DNA of 64,000 bases from Oceanospirillum maris DSM 6286 (GCF_000422865.1 NZ_AUGW01000013.1:1-64000), one strand, 5' to 3'; counted from the stretch's first letter, positions 45,097-54,175 are shown. The notes: generated from the sequence alone by a model not told the origin. A program made the numbers and translations.

Positions 45097-46524
45097 ATGA
45101 AACGTACATCCATTTCTGTTCGTATCTGGTTTATTCTTGGCTTGTTCTCCTTAGGTCTATTGATTAATTCCTACCTTGAAACTACCAATACCCGAAATGC
45201 CGTTCAAAGCTGCTATGAAGATAATGTTCAGCATATTGTTGATGCGGCAAAAGGCATTATTCAGCACTATCATAGCCGCTATTTAGCTGGAGAACTTACC
45301 GAAGAAGAGGCTAAACGTCTCGCTTTAGAGGCCATTTCAGCGATAAGTTATGATAATGGCAATTATATCTTTATGGGTGACAACGAAGGCATCTCGATAA
45401 GCAACGGTATGAAGGAGCTTGTCGGTACTAATATTTTAGGTATGCAAGATCCAACGGGTCTGCCTCTTGTGCGAAATCTTTATGAGGTTGCTGTCAGTGG
45501 CGGTGGTTTTGTGGACTACCAATGGCCTGATACCGAGAATAAAAGTGAGCTACTACCCAAGACCAGTTATGCGGATTATTTTGAGCCTTGGCAGTGGACG
45601 ATCGGTAGTGGTTTAAATATAGAATCGCTAAGACAAGATCTGCATGTCATTCAAGAGGCAAGCTGGATCAATTTGGTTCTTGTTATGTTGTCTGTTGGCT
45701 TGTTAGTGCTATTTTTTATACGCAGAGTGAACTTTCAGGTGAAGTCGGTTGTTGAAACCATACGAAAACTGGCCGGTGGCCAGGGTGATCTGCGTGAGCG
45801 TTTGCCGATTTCGGGCGGTGCAGAAATATCCGATGTTGCGACCTCATACAACCTGCTAGTCGCTAAGTTGGAAAATATGGCAGAACAAGTCCACCGAGAA
45901 GGCGATCGCTTTCTAACGGCCATGCAACGGATGCAGCCTCAATCTGATATTACGCTAATGGAGAAGCCGGAGCAGCTAACGCTGGATCATCTTCAGTCCA
46001 TGATCTCGCAGATTTGCAATCAAGCAGAAGCTCTTGAACACGCCCATGAGAACCTGAAAGAGATGGCGGAGCAAGATCCTGCTACGGGGTTGCTCAGTCA
46101 GCAAGCTTTTAATCTTCGAACGGCAGAAAGAATCGCAGCGTTAGATCCGAATACCCCAAATACACTTGTTATATTGGCCTTTGATCAGGAGGCATTAACC
46201 CACCAGACTTTAACGGAGCGGGTGAGTATGGCCGCTGGTGTTTTACGTCATGGTTTGCCGGATCATGTGCTAGCGTGCCATGTTGCAGGCAAAGGGTTTG
46301 TTTACTGGTGCAGCTATACTGATGCCAGTGAAGGTATGCGTTTGGCGATGTCGTTGCAGCAACAGATGAGTCTTGGCGTTGACGGTGAGCGAGAACAAAC
46401 GGTTAGCGTTGGGATGAGCGCAGTTCTTGGCGGTGGTAAAAGCTATGAGTTAATGTTCAGTGAAGCCGAGCGTGCCTTGATTCGAGCGCAAAAAGAAGGC
46501 GGTAATCGTGTTTACGAATACTAG
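45097..46524 (+). CDS. Cache-HAMP protein with degenerate GGDEF domain
   Basis: A 475-aa membrane sensor. It has an N-terminal helix (ISVRIWFILGLFSLGLLIN) and a periplasmic single-Cache domain (ISYDNGNYIFMGDNEGISIS; DYFEPWQWTIGSGLN). A second helix (WINLVLVMLSVGLLVLFFI), a HAMP-like linker and a C-terminal GGDEF-fold domain (AEQDPATGLLSQQAF) follow. The GGDEF signature is replaced by AGKGFVYW, so diguanylate cyclase activity is unlikely. The ATG at 45097 is preferred to a GTG at 45076. Possible role: ligand-responsive regulator without catalysis. Confidence 0.85.
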   Translation: MKRTSISVRIWFILGLFSLGLLINSYLETTNTRNAVQSCYEDNVQHIVDAAKGIIQHYHSRYLAGELTEEEAKRLALEAISAISYDNGNYIFMGDNEGISISNGMKELVGTNILGMQDPTGLPLVRNLYEVAVSGGGFVDYQWPDTENKSELLPKTSYADYFEPWQWTIGSGLNIESLRQDLHVIQEASWINLVLVMLSVGLLVLFFIRRVNFQVKSVVETIRKLAGGQGDLRERLPISGGAEISDVATSYNLLVAKLENMAEQVHREGDRFLTAMQRMQPQSDITLMEKPEQLTLDHLQSMISQICNQAEALEHAHENLKEMAEQDPATGLLSQQAFNLRTAERIAALDPNTPNTLVILAFDQEALTHQTLTERVSMAAGVLRHGLPDHVLACHVAGKGFVYWCSYTDASEGMRLAMSLQQQMSLGVDGEREQTVSVGMSAVLGGGKSYELMFSEAERALIRAQKEGGNRVYEY

Positions 46525-46550
46525 ATTGATGGCCTCTAGATTGATAGCCT
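46521..46550. repeat. Tandem duplication of a 15-bp unit across a stop codon
   Basis: CTAGATTGATGGCCT and CTAGATTGATAGCCT are adjacent; the first includes the stop codon of the Cache/GGDEF gene. Confidence 0.88.
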
Positions 46551-46575
46551 TAGGGACTCGTTAGATAAAATAGCT

Positions 46576-46613
46576 AAAAAGGGCCGATTCGTTAAGAACG
46601 GCCCTTTTTTATT
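46576..46613. terminator. Bidirectional terminator between the Cache gene and fabI
   Basis: AAAAAGGGCCG/CGGCCCTTTTTT stem with a 12-nt loop, flanked by A and T runs, serving both convergent genes. Confidence 0.88.
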
Positions 46614-47381
46614 TTATGCCATGATGTGATGGCCAGCATCAACATAATGTACGCCACCGGTAACGGCAGAGGATAGAGAGCTGACTAAGAATGTTGCCAT
46701 GTCTCCAACTTCTTCTGTGGTGCCTAAGCGATGAAGAGGGGATTGGCTCTTAGCGCTTTCAACCAGCGTATCAAATTGATCAATACCTGAAGCCGCACGA
46801 GTCATCATCGGGCCAGGGGATACACAGTTTACTCGAATGTTACTACCGCCTAGCTCTGAGGCAAGGTAACGAACAGAGCTTTCAAGAGAGGCTTTGATCG
46901 GCCCCATCATATTGTAATGATCGACTACTTTTTCCGCACCGTAGTAGCTCATGGTGATCAATGAACCGCCATCTTTCATTAAAGGCTCAGCCAGTTTCGC
47001 CATACGAATAAAAGAGTGGCAAGAGATATCCATCGCCTTGCAGAACCCTTCCGTTGTTGAATCAACCACACGACCATGAAGCTCATTAATAGGAGACCAA
47101 GCAATTGAGTGAATCACAAAATCAATTTGCCCCCACATCTCTTCTGCTGCTTTAAACAGCAATTCTAACTCACCTTGTTTAACGACGTTGCAAGGCATTA
47201 GAATTTTGGCATCAACAGCTTTTGCTAGAGGCTCTACAAAGGGTAACGCTTTCTCGTTTTGGTAGGTCATCGCAATTTCAGCACCTGCTTCATGCAGTGC
47301 TTTAGCACAGCCAAAAGCGATACTATGTTCATTAGCGACACCGACCACAATTCCTTTCTTACCCTTCAATGATAACGACAT
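46614..47381 (-). CDS. fabI: Enoyl-ACP reductase FabI
   Basis: NADH-dependent reductase of the last step in each fatty acid elongation cycle, the target of triclosan. The 255-aa short-chain dehydrogenase has the FabI nucleotide loop GIVVGVANEHSIAFGCA, FVIHSIAW, the catalytic pair in SYYGAEKVVDHYNMMGPIKA and SPGPMMTRAASGI. The start at 47381 (MSLSLKGKKG) has GGAGAAG just ahead; two earlier ATGs overlap that Shine-Dalgarno. Confidence 0.95.
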   Translation of the reverse strand: MSLSLKGKKGIVVGVANEHSIAFGCAKALHEAGAEIAMTYQNEKALPFVEPLAKAVDAKILMPCNVVKQGELELLFKAAEEMWGQIDFVIHSIAWSPINELHGRVVDSTTEGFCKAMDISCHSFIRMAKLAEPLMKDGGSLITMSYYGAEKVVDHYNMMGPIKASLESSVRYLASELGGSNIRVNCVSPGPMMTRAASGIDQFDTLVESAKSQSPLHRLGTTEEVGDMATFLVSSLSSAVTGGVHYVDAGHHIMA

Positions 47382-47555
47382 TTTCTTCTCCATAAGTGAT
47401 TCTTTATTAAGCAATTAAAATGTTTGGTCTACGAGTGAATATATTGAATTTTTATGCCAAAACATTGACAGCAAAAAGACGTATTAGTGACATTTATTTT
47501 TATAGGGATATTATGTCTGATAAATTGTGCATGTGCGAAGTAAAGTCTGTAAAAA

Positions 47556-49436
47556 CTAAAATAAGGGGTTACTTTTAGCGGAAAAATACTCTTTTTCACC
47601 ACTAGGTGATTTTTCTAGCTCTTTTGATGGCGCTTGTGATAGCTCTGATGATAACCCTGTCGTGATATAGCGTTCCCGCTTCCTTGCTTTAATGTGATGG
47701 ATATCGACCATAATGAGACCATCAACACAGTAGCCAAAATCTGCATCCACACTAAAGTCGAGAAACTCGATACCACCCAGTTCGCACAGCTCGCTGTATT
47801 GTTTATAAAGGGTGGGTACGGTTACGCCAAGATGATCCAGTTGCTCGCGCAGGATCTGAAAGTCACTTTGAAGATCATCACCGCTGAATAGTTGATACAT
47901 CTGGCTGCGATCGGCGGCGCTTAACGTGTAAGGCGCATTGGCCTTAGCAAAGGACAGCGGGCTACCGTAATAGTGGTTGTAGTAGTGCACAATCAGATCT
48001 TTAGCTGCTTTAGGGTAGCTATTGCTTAGGCTGACTGGGCCAAACATATAGCGCACATCAGGGTGGTGCCTTAGGTACGCCCCAATTCCAAACCATAAAT
48101 AATCAAGACTGCGCCTGCCCCAGTATTTTGGTTGAACAAAGCTTCGGCCTAACTCAATGCCTTGGGCTAGCTTTGGCGTTAACTCAGGGGATAGGGAAAA
48201 CAAGGTGCTGCAATAAAGTGCTCCTTGGTCTTCTTGGTCAATGATTTTTGCTGCCTCTGCGATACGGTATGCACCTACAATATCCAGCTCATCCTCATCC
48301 CAGAGGATAATATGGCGGTAATAGTGATCATATTTATCCAGATCACGCTTTTCTCCACTGCCTTCCCCGACTCGACGGAAAGAGATCTCCCGTAGCCGAC
48401 CTAGCTCTTTCATCACCACAGAATCTCTAAAGCTATCAAACAGGTAAATTTGCTTACCGTCTTTGGTTTCGCCAAGCAGTTTTGATTGCTTTAATTCGCG
48501 ACGCAGAATGCGACGATCTTCTGGATGGGCAATGGATTTTTCGGTATTAAATAAGGGCTTTCGATCTTTGTTCAGGCGGTAAACGTGTTTTTTTAATAAC
48601 TTGATCTTATCTCGATTCGACAACGAGCCAATATCCAGATGAGTAATAGGTATTAGCTGGCCAATGCGCACGGGCAAGGTCACTTTTTGCTGCTTAAACA
48701 TCTCACGCATTAGCATCAAGGTGCCAATTGGCTTAGCCACCGATGACAGGCTATAAAAGAGCGATGAGTTCCGGCCACCTAAGTGAATTGGCAAAATCGA
48801 GCTATTGGTTTTGCGGGCAAAGTGCAAAAATCCACTCTGCCAGCGTCCATCTTTAATACCGGCAGGGCCTGCCCGAGACACTTCCCCTGCGGGAAAGATA
48901 ATAACGGCCTCATCATTTTTTAACGCGTTGATAATTCGGGCGGTACTTTCTTTATAGCCCGTTTGGCTCATGTTATCCACAGGTAGTAATAACGGCTGCA
49001 GCGGTGTAAATTGCATCAGAATATCGTTGGCAACAACGCGTACATCTGGGCGCACGCTACGCACCAGTTTAAGCAGCGCTAAGCCATCAAGTGTACCGAT
49101 CGGGTGGTTGGCAACAATAACAACGCGGCCTTCTGTCGGAATATTTTCCCGCTCATTTTCACTAATTGATAAGCTGAAATCAAAGTAATCTAAGACACGG
49201 TCAACAAACTCAGGGGCGCTGGCATCCTGATTAATATCCATAAAACGGTTAATTTCTTGCTCGCGAGATAACCAGCGTAAAAAGCGAAACAAACCACTTT
49301 TGAGGATAGGGTTCCGGCGAGAAATAGCAGGAAACTTGGCGTTAATAATCTTTTCGATATTAACGGTTTTTTCAATATGAACACGTCCAACATCATCGGA
49401 TTTTTCAATATTGACTGCTTGCTCGGTATTAACCAC
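47556..49436 (-). CDS. Two-domain acyltransferase (PlsC-like plus OlsB-like GNAT), OlsF type
   Basis: A 626-aa fusion. The N-terminal half is a PlsC/LPLAT domain with VIVANHPIGTLDG (HX4D) and IIFPAGEVSRAG. The C-terminal half resembles the hemolysin/OlsB N-acyltransferase family (FDSFRDSVVMKELGRLREISFRR; EDELDIVGAYRIAEA; LGRSFVQPKYWG). This layout matches OlsF, a bifunctional ornithine-lipid synthase; that function is inferred. Translation starts at GTG with AAGGA 7 nt before. The first 30 residues contain a repeated VNIEK motif. Confidence 0.85.
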   Translation of the reverse strand: MVNTEQAVNIEKSDDVGRVHIEKTVNIEKIINAKFPAISRRNPILKSGLFRFLRWLSREQEINRFMDINQDASAPEFVDRVLDYFDFSLSISENERENIPTEGRVVIVANHPIGTLDGLALLKLVRSVRPDVRVVANDILMQFTPLQPLLLPVDNMSQTGYKESTARIINALKNDEAVIIFPAGEVSRAGPAGIKDGRWQSGFLHFARKTNSSILPIHLGGRNSSLFYSLSSVAKPIGTLMLMREMFKQQKVTLPVRIGQLIPITHLDIGSLSNRDKIKLLKKHVYRLNKDRKPLFNTEKSIAHPEDRRILRRELKQSKLLGETKDGKQIYLFDSFRDSVVMKELGRLREISFRRVGEGSGEKRDLDKYDHYYRHIILWDEDELDIVGAYRIAEAAKIIDQEDQGALYCSTLFSLSPELTPKLAQGIELGRSFVQPKYWGRRSLDYLWFGIGAYLRHHPDVRYMFGPVSLSNSYPKAAKDLIVHYYNHYYGSPLSFAKANAPYTLSAADRSQMYQLFSGDDLQSDFQILREQLDHLGVTVPTLYKQYSELCELGGIEFLDFSVDADFGYCVDGLIMVDIHHIKARKRERYITTGLSSELSQAPSKELEKSPSGEKEYFSAKSNPLF

Positions 49437-49524
49437 AGGACCATCCTTTCAGGTTGATGCTTTGTGGCAACTTTAAGCAGATAAAGTGACAGCAAGCTGA
49501 CCGTGCTGTGTCTGTTTTATGACT

Positions 49525-50178
49525 CTAAAACTGCTCTTCGCTAAGCTTTTGAAATAACACCACATCTTGATCAACAAATGTTAGTTCTAGAAGGTAGTGC
49601 TGGGCGATCCAGTGAAATGTTTGTTCACTAAAAAAGGTGATATGGGTCGGGTCATTTTTATAGTGCCAGCTTTGGAATGAGGTTTTATCCCGTACGCGTT
49701 TGGTCATAATGCCGAGCCATCCTTGGGGGTTGATGATGGCCAATAGCTGTTCTAATACTGTTTTGGGATTGGATAGGTGCTCGAACACCTCGGTGCTGGT
49801 GATAAAGTCATAGGGTTGCTTTAGCGCTTCTGGATGGTTGGCAAAATAGGGGTCGTAGACCGACATGTTATGGCCGGCTTCTTCAAACATTAGCGATAGT
49901 GTTGGCCCTGGCCCACAACCAAAATCCAGCCCCTGACTTGCCGGTTGTACTCTGTCCAAAATGGGCTGTGCCATGCGGTTGAGAAAGTGGCGATAACCTT
50001 GATCCTGTGGATTATTTTCATGCTGTTGGTATACGGCCTTTTCATCATCATGGTTAAGTTGTTGTGACTTATCCACAAACACTAGGTCGCATGTTTGGCA
50101 CTGCCAATAGTCTCGTTTTTTGTCCTGATGGTAGTGATCGGCATAGGGCTCGTGGCATAAAGGGCAGGTGGCGGTCAT
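49525..50178 (-). CDS. Zinc-ribbon class I SAM methyltransferase
   Basis: A 217-aa protein beginning with a four-cysteine zinc ribbon (CPLCHEPYADHY ... WQCQTCDLVF). A SAM-binding fold follows: GLDFGCGPGPTLSLM, MSVYDPYF, YDFITSTEVFEHLSNPK and GWLGIMTKRV. The substrate is unknown. It lies alone between the OlsF-like gene and the LPP20 lipoprotein gene on the same strand. Confidence 0.85.
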   Translation of the reverse strand: MTATCPLCHEPYADHYHQDKKRDYWQCQTCDLVFVDKSQQLNHDDEKAVYQQHENNPQDQGYRHFLNRMAQPILDRVQPASQGLDFGCGPGPTLSLMFEEAGHNMSVYDPYFANHPEALKQPYDFITSTEVFEHLSNPKTVLEQLLAIINPQGWLGIMTKRVRDKTSFQSWHYKNDPTHITFFSEQTFHWIAQHYLLELTFVDQDVVLFQKLSEEQF

Positions 50179-50198
50179 ACAAGGCCTTGTTTGAGTAT

Positions 50199-50233
50199 AA
50201 AAAAACGGGCTACGTAAAAAGCCCGTTTTTTTG
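50199..50233. terminator. Terminator between the LPP20 and methyltransferase genes
   Basis: AAAAACGGGC/GCCCGTTTTT stem flanked by A and T runs. On the minus strand it would end the LPP20 transcript. Confidence 0.85.
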
Positions 50234-50285
50234 ATCGGTAATTTGGATCTGCTGTTTAGCGCTTAAGGCGATAATCCAATCGCTG

Positions 50286-50858
50286 CTAGCGCAAAGATTG
50301 TTCTAGTTCTTCCTGTGCTTTGTAAGCTCGAAACTCTTCATACATCGCGCGTTCTGATGTTGGCGATAATGATGTATTTGCAGCTTTTAAGGCTTGTTCA
50401 AATACGGCTTTGGTTTCTTGCTGGCCAAAAGCAACCATGACACAGTATTGGCTTTTATCGTTAATTCTAAAATAGCCACTTTCTACGGCTTTTGTGCCGT
50501 TCAAGCTTTGTTCGGTAACCTGTTTGGATACACTTTCAAAAGTAGAGCCGGAGGTCATCTCTTGTTCGCTTTCGGTCACACGCTGATAGGTTTTATCCAT
50601 CGCTTTAATACGGGTTTCAATCGATTGAGCGATCATGGCGCGAGCATTAGCGGTGGCGCGCTTTTTATCCAATGTCATATTGCCACTTGAAGAAACACAG
50701 GCGCTTTCTGCGATGCCGTCAGTGACAACCGGCTTATCGATCCAAGATGGATAGTTCCCTGACAGTATGGCTTCTTTCTCAGGTGAACCGCTGCAAGCCG
50801 CTAGGCCTAATGCTAAAGACAATGCTGAAAGTTTTAACCACGACGCTTTTTTCATCAT
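50286..50858 (-). CDS. LPP20 family lipoprotein
   Basis: A 190-aa lipoprotein with signal peptide LKLSALSLALGLAAC and lipobox LAAC at about 19-22. The mature part carries the LPP20-type segment (PSWIDKPVV; ACVSSSGNMTLDKKRATANA; ARAMIAQSIETRI; KSQYCVMVAFG). The function is unknown. Two adjacent ATG codons at 50858 and 50855 are both possible starts; AAGGAT lies upstream. Confidence 0.88.
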   Translation of the reverse strand: MMKKASWLKLSALSLALGLAACSGSPEKEAILSGNYPSWIDKPVVTDGIAESACVSSSGNMTLDKKRATANARAMIAQSIETRIKAMDKTYQRVTESEQEMTSGSTFESVSKQVTEQSLNGTKAVESGYFRINDKSQYCVMVAFGQQETKAVFEQALKAANTSLSPTSERAMYEEFRAYKAQEELEQSLR

Positions 50859-50968
50859 TCCAGATCCTTTGATGACTTATTTCAATTGAGCACAGTTATA
50901 AAAATATTTAGAAATATAGGCTACAGGCAGATTAGCAAAAATCAAGATTATAGAACACCTACTATTAG

Positions 50969-51016
50969 ATTAGATGTAGGTTGTATTAGATGTAGATTGT
51001 ATTAGATGTAGGTTGA
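50969..51016. repeat. Three tandem copies of a 16-bp unit
   Basis: The unit ATTAGATGTAGGTTGT is repeated three times without gaps, with one internal change (GATTGT) and one terminal change (GGTTGA). Confidence 0.92.
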
Positions 51017-51075
51017 ACACCGGTTATTAAGCGTAGGTTGGGCTCGGACTAATAAGATCAGATTGAGCACTGACC

Positions 51076-51118
51076 AAAAAGCCCGATCAATCCACAGAAA
51101 ATATGGAGCGTCGGGCTT
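51076..51118 (-). terminator. Terminator of serA
   Basis: AGCCCGA/TCGGGCT stem enclosing a long partly paired loop, followed on the minus strand by TTTTT. Confidence 0.75.
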
Positions 51119-51174
51119 CTTTGTTCACCATTGCTAATTGTAAGCGTTAATAACGCTTAAAAGTGATGCTCCGT

Positions 51175-52404
51175 TTAGAACAGCACCCGTGCGCGAATGG
51201 TGTTTTTAACGGATAGTAGCGCCTGCAGTGCTTGCGGGCTGTATTCTTTTTCAACGTCAACAACCACATAACCTACTTTTTCGTTGGTCTGTAGGAACTG
51301 GCCAGAGATGTTAATACCGTTATCAGACAGCACTCTGTTGATTTCGGACATCACGCCTGGCACGTTCTCATGCAGGTGCAGCAAGCGGTGTTTGCCTGGG
51401 TGTGCAGGCAGAGCAACTTCTGGGAAGTTCACTGCGCTGGTGCTGGTGCCGTTGTCGCTGTACTTGATCAGTTTCTCAGATACTTCAACGCCGATATTCG
51501 CCTGCGCTTCCATGGTTGAGCCACCAACGTGAGGGGTTAGGATCACGTTGTCGAATTCACGTAGAGGTGAGACAAATTCGTCATCATTTGAGCGAGGCTC
51601 AACAGGGAATACGTCAATCGCAGCGCCTAGCAACTTACCACTACGCAAAACTTCTGTTAGCGCATCAATATCAACAACCGTACCGCGAGCTGCATTCAGG
51701 AAGATAGAACCTTGCTTCATTTCAGCAAACTGTTCAGGCCCCATCATCCACTTAGTCGCTTCGGTTTCAGGTACGTGCAGTGTCACAATATCCGCTGTGT
51801 TCAGCAGCTCTTTCATGCTGCCAACTTGGCTTGCGTTACCCATTGGTAATTTGGTGATCACATCAAAGTAGATCACGTTCATACCAAAAGCTTCAGCCAG
51901 AACTGACAGTTGAGAGCCGATGCTACCGTAGCCGACAATACCTAGGGTTTTACCGCGAATTTCGAAGGAGTTCTTTGCAGATTTCAGCCAGCCACCGCGA
52001 TGGCTCACTGCATTCTTCTCGGGAACACCGCGCAACAGCATGATGGACTCAGCCAGAACCAACTCTGCTACAGAGCGTGTGTTGGAGTAAGGCGCGTTGA
52101 AGACTGCAATGCCACGAATCATGGCTGCGGTTAGATCAACTTGGTTGGTGCCGATACAGAAACAACCCACTGCAACCAGCTTCTCAGCAGCGTCGAAGAC
52201 GGCTTCGGTTAGCTGGGTGCGGGAGCGAATACCGACAAAGTGGGCATCTTTGATCGATTCTTTAAGCTGTTCTTCTGGAAGTGAAGCCGCGTGATATTCG
52301 ATATTGGTGTAACCCTCTGCTTTGAAGTTATCAACGGCAGATTGGTGTACACCTTCCAAAAGAAGAATTTTGATCTTGCTCTTGTCAAGAGACGTAGTAG
52401 CCAT
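51175..52404 (-). CDS. serA: D-3-phosphoglycerate dehydrogenase
   Basis: First enzyme of serine synthesis. The 409-aa protein has the NAD-binding loop LGIVGYGSIGSQL, AARGTVVDIDAL with the catalytic Arg region, PVEPRSND with Glu, TPHVGGSTMEAQANIG with His, and a C-terminal ACT domain (LHLHENVPGVMSEINRVL). The ACT domain implies serine feedback inhibition, as in the E. coli type. A cluster of five TTAACAC motifs lies about 85-140 bp upstream. Confidence 0.96.
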   Translation of the reverse strand: MATTSLDKSKIKILLLEGVHQSAVDNFKAEGYTNIEYHAASLPEEQLKESIKDAHFVGIRSRTQLTEAVFDAAEKLVAVGCFCIGTNQVDLTAAMIRGIAVFNAPYSNTRSVAELVLAESIMLLRGVPEKNAVSHRGGWLKSAKNSFEIRGKTLGIVGYGSIGSQLSVLAEAFGMNVIYFDVITKLPMGNASQVGSMKELLNTADIVTLHVPETEATKWMMGPEQFAEMKQGSIFLNAARGTVVDIDALTEVLRSGKLLGAAIDVFPVEPRSNDDEFVSPLREFDNVILTPHVGGSTMEAQANIGVEVSEKLIKYSDNGTSTSAVNFPEVALPAHPGKHRLLHLHENVPGVMSEINRVLSDNGINISGQFLQTNEKVGYVVVDVEKEYSPQALQALLSVKNTIRARVLF

Positions 52405-52486
52405 GGTGCTGGAACCCTCTAACGGTCACGGCAGGTCGCCGGTCTGAGAATAAGCTGAAGCGAACGTCTGTTGCAGATTCACACTA

Positions 52487-52541
52487 TTAACACTGTTAAC
52501 ACGGGGTCTAAACATTTAACACAGGGGTTAACACTTAACAC
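52487..52541. repeat. Cluster of five TTAACAC heptamers upstream of serA
   Basis: Exact TTAACAC occurs at 52487, 52496, 52516, 52528 and 52535 on the plus strand, in the region where the serA promoter or leader should lie. Confidence 0.88.
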
Positions 52542-52666
52542 AGGATAACTGAGCCCTTACGGGGTGTTTCAAGATTTACCTCAACAACAGGCGCGTTATA
52601 TTAACACAACCCTTTGTAATTTCTGTTCAAGATTTCTTCACTTATTAATGAATCCTATTCATCTGA

Positions 52667-52981
52667 TTACGGCCACACCTTATTCGCCGGTAATCGGCCT
52701 GTTGCAGAGGGAAGTAAACCTTCTGACTTTAGACGTTGGACTTGTTCTTCCTGCCCGCCAAAGTTCGCCAGTTTAAACTGGTTAAACTGGCTATTGACCA
52801 CCCTATGCCAAGGTAGCTGAGTACCTTCCGGTAGTCGACCTAACAAGCGTGCTACCTGTCTTGCACTCGTTCGAACCGGCATCATGTCCGCTAATCGGCC
52901 ATAGGTTGTAAAGCGACCTTCAGGAATCTGATCAAGAACGATATAAAGCGCATCTCTGGCGTTATTGGGAATGGTGTTCAT
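52667..52981 (-). CDS. Alkyltransferase-like (ATL/MGMT family) protein
   Basis: A 104-aa protein homologous to the DNA-binding domain of O6-alkylguanine-DNA alkyltransferase. It has PEGRFTTYGRLADM, the helix SARQVARLLGRLP and LPWHRVVNSQF. The reactive cysteine of PCHR is replaced by tryptophan (PWHR), which defines ATL proteins. These flag alkylated bases for nucleotide excision repair and do not themselves repair. Confidence 0.93.
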   Translation of the reverse strand: MNTIPNNARDALYIVLDQIPEGRFTTYGRLADMMPVRTSARQVARLLGRLPEGTQLPWHRVVNSQFNQFKLANFGGQEEQVQRLKSEGLLPSATGRLPANKVWP

Positions 52982-53189
52982 TAATTTTTCCGCGAAATTA
53001 ATTAGGCTTGATTATTTTGAGCAGCATCATTTTCGATCATAGGGGATATTAAGGTATAGTTACGCACCATATTTGCTGTTTCACAATAAATAGCTCACAG
53101 GATCATATCGGCTTCATCATAGCGGTTCCATGTGGGGTAGCCCTAATGTTTCAGGTGACTGAGAACAGTTGCTTTATTTGGAGACGATT

Positions 53190-54161
53190 ATGCTTAAGAC
53201 CAAACTTCGTAAGCTCATTGCTGGTTCATTGCTGGTGGCATCCAGCCTATCAAGTGCCTTTGTGCAGGCCGATGCTTCTGTTGCGATCACGCAAATTGTT
53301 GAACACCCTTCTTTGGATGCTATTCGTCAAGGGGTGAAAGATGAGTTGGCTGAGCGAGGCTATGTGGTCGGTAAAAATCTGAGCTGGAACTACGAAAGCG
53401 CCCAGGGTAGTCCTGCAACGGCGGCTCAAGTTGCTAAAAAGTTTGCCGGTGATGCCCCCGATGTGATCGTTGCGATCACCACGCCTTCGGCCCAAACGGC
53501 GGTTTCCGCTGCCCGAGGTATTCCCATTGTCTTCTCCGCGGTGACAGACCCTGTGGGAGCTAAGCTGGTTAAGGCGCTGGACAAGCCATCGCGCTGGGTA
53601 ACGGGTACAACGGATATGCTGCCAATGGGTAAGCATATGGATCTGGTGAAAAAAATTGTGCCTAACGCTAAAGCAATTGGTGTTATTTTTAACCCCGGTG
53701 AAGCAAACTCTGTAAGTTCTGTGCAGATGGTACATGATACGGCTCCAGCGCGAGGCATGAAGGTTGTCGAAGCGGCAGCTACTAAATCATCCGATGTTTT
53801 GGCCTCTGCCCGTTCTTTGGTGGGTAAAGTGGATGCCATCTATTTGCCGATTGATAACACTGTTATCTCTGCACTAGAAGCAGTACTAAAAGTGGCGGAA
53901 CAGTCCAATATTCCTGTGATTACCGGTGATACTGATTCTGTTAATCGTGGTGCTATTGCTGCGGTCGGTTTTGACTACTATCAGGTTGGTCGTCAAACGG
54001 GCGTTATTGTTAGCCGTATTCTGAAAGGTGAGTCACCGCAGAATATCCCTGTTGAAGGCATTAGCACGATGGATCTTGTGATTAACCCAGCGGCGGCGGA
54101 GCGTATGGGTGTTACTTTACCGGCATCACTAATCGCGGAAGCCAAAAAAGTGATTCAGTAG
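53190..54161 (+). CDS. ABC transporter substrate-binding protein (ABC_sub_bind/TrpX type)
   Basis: A 323-aa periplasmic binding protein. The signal peptide is KLIAGSLLVASSLSSAFVQA. The mature part shows the ABC_sub_bind family pattern: ITQIVEHPSLDAIRQGVKDEL, NPGEANSVSSVQ, DAIYLPIDNTVISALEAVL, PVITGDTDSVNRGAIAAVGF. Relatives are annotated for tryptophan/tyrosine uptake, but the substrate is not evident. GGAG stands 6 nt before the ATG. A terminator separates it from the permease gene, which would favour high expression of the binding protein. Confidence 0.92.
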   Translation: MLKTKLRKLIAGSLLVASSLSSAFVQADASVAITQIVEHPSLDAIRQGVKDELAERGYVVGKNLSWNYESAQGSPATAAQVAKKFAGDAPDVIVAITTPSAQTAVSAARGIPIVFSAVTDPVGAKLVKALDKPSRWVTGTTDMLPMGKHMDLVKKIVPNAKAIGVIFNPGEANSVSSVQMVHDTAPARGMKVVEAAATKSSDVLASARSLVGKVDAIYLPIDNTVISALEAVLKVAEQSNIPVITGDTDSVNRGAIAAVGFDYYQVGRQTGVIVSRILKGESPQNIPVEGISTMDLVINPAAAERMGVTLPASLIAEAKKVIQ

Positions 54162-54175
54162 CCTTTATATAAGAG

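Larger units (their letters stand above)
50859..51174. other. Intergenic region between the LPP20 gene and serA
   Basis: This 316-base gap holds three tandem copies of a 16-bp unit (50969-51016) with looser GTAGGTTG relatives to about 51045, and the serA terminator (51076-51118). No gene seen. Confidence 0.5.

Noticed and set aside
50969-51016. CRISPR array
   Set aside because: The 16-bp units are directly adjacent with no spacers, so this is a simple tandem repeat.
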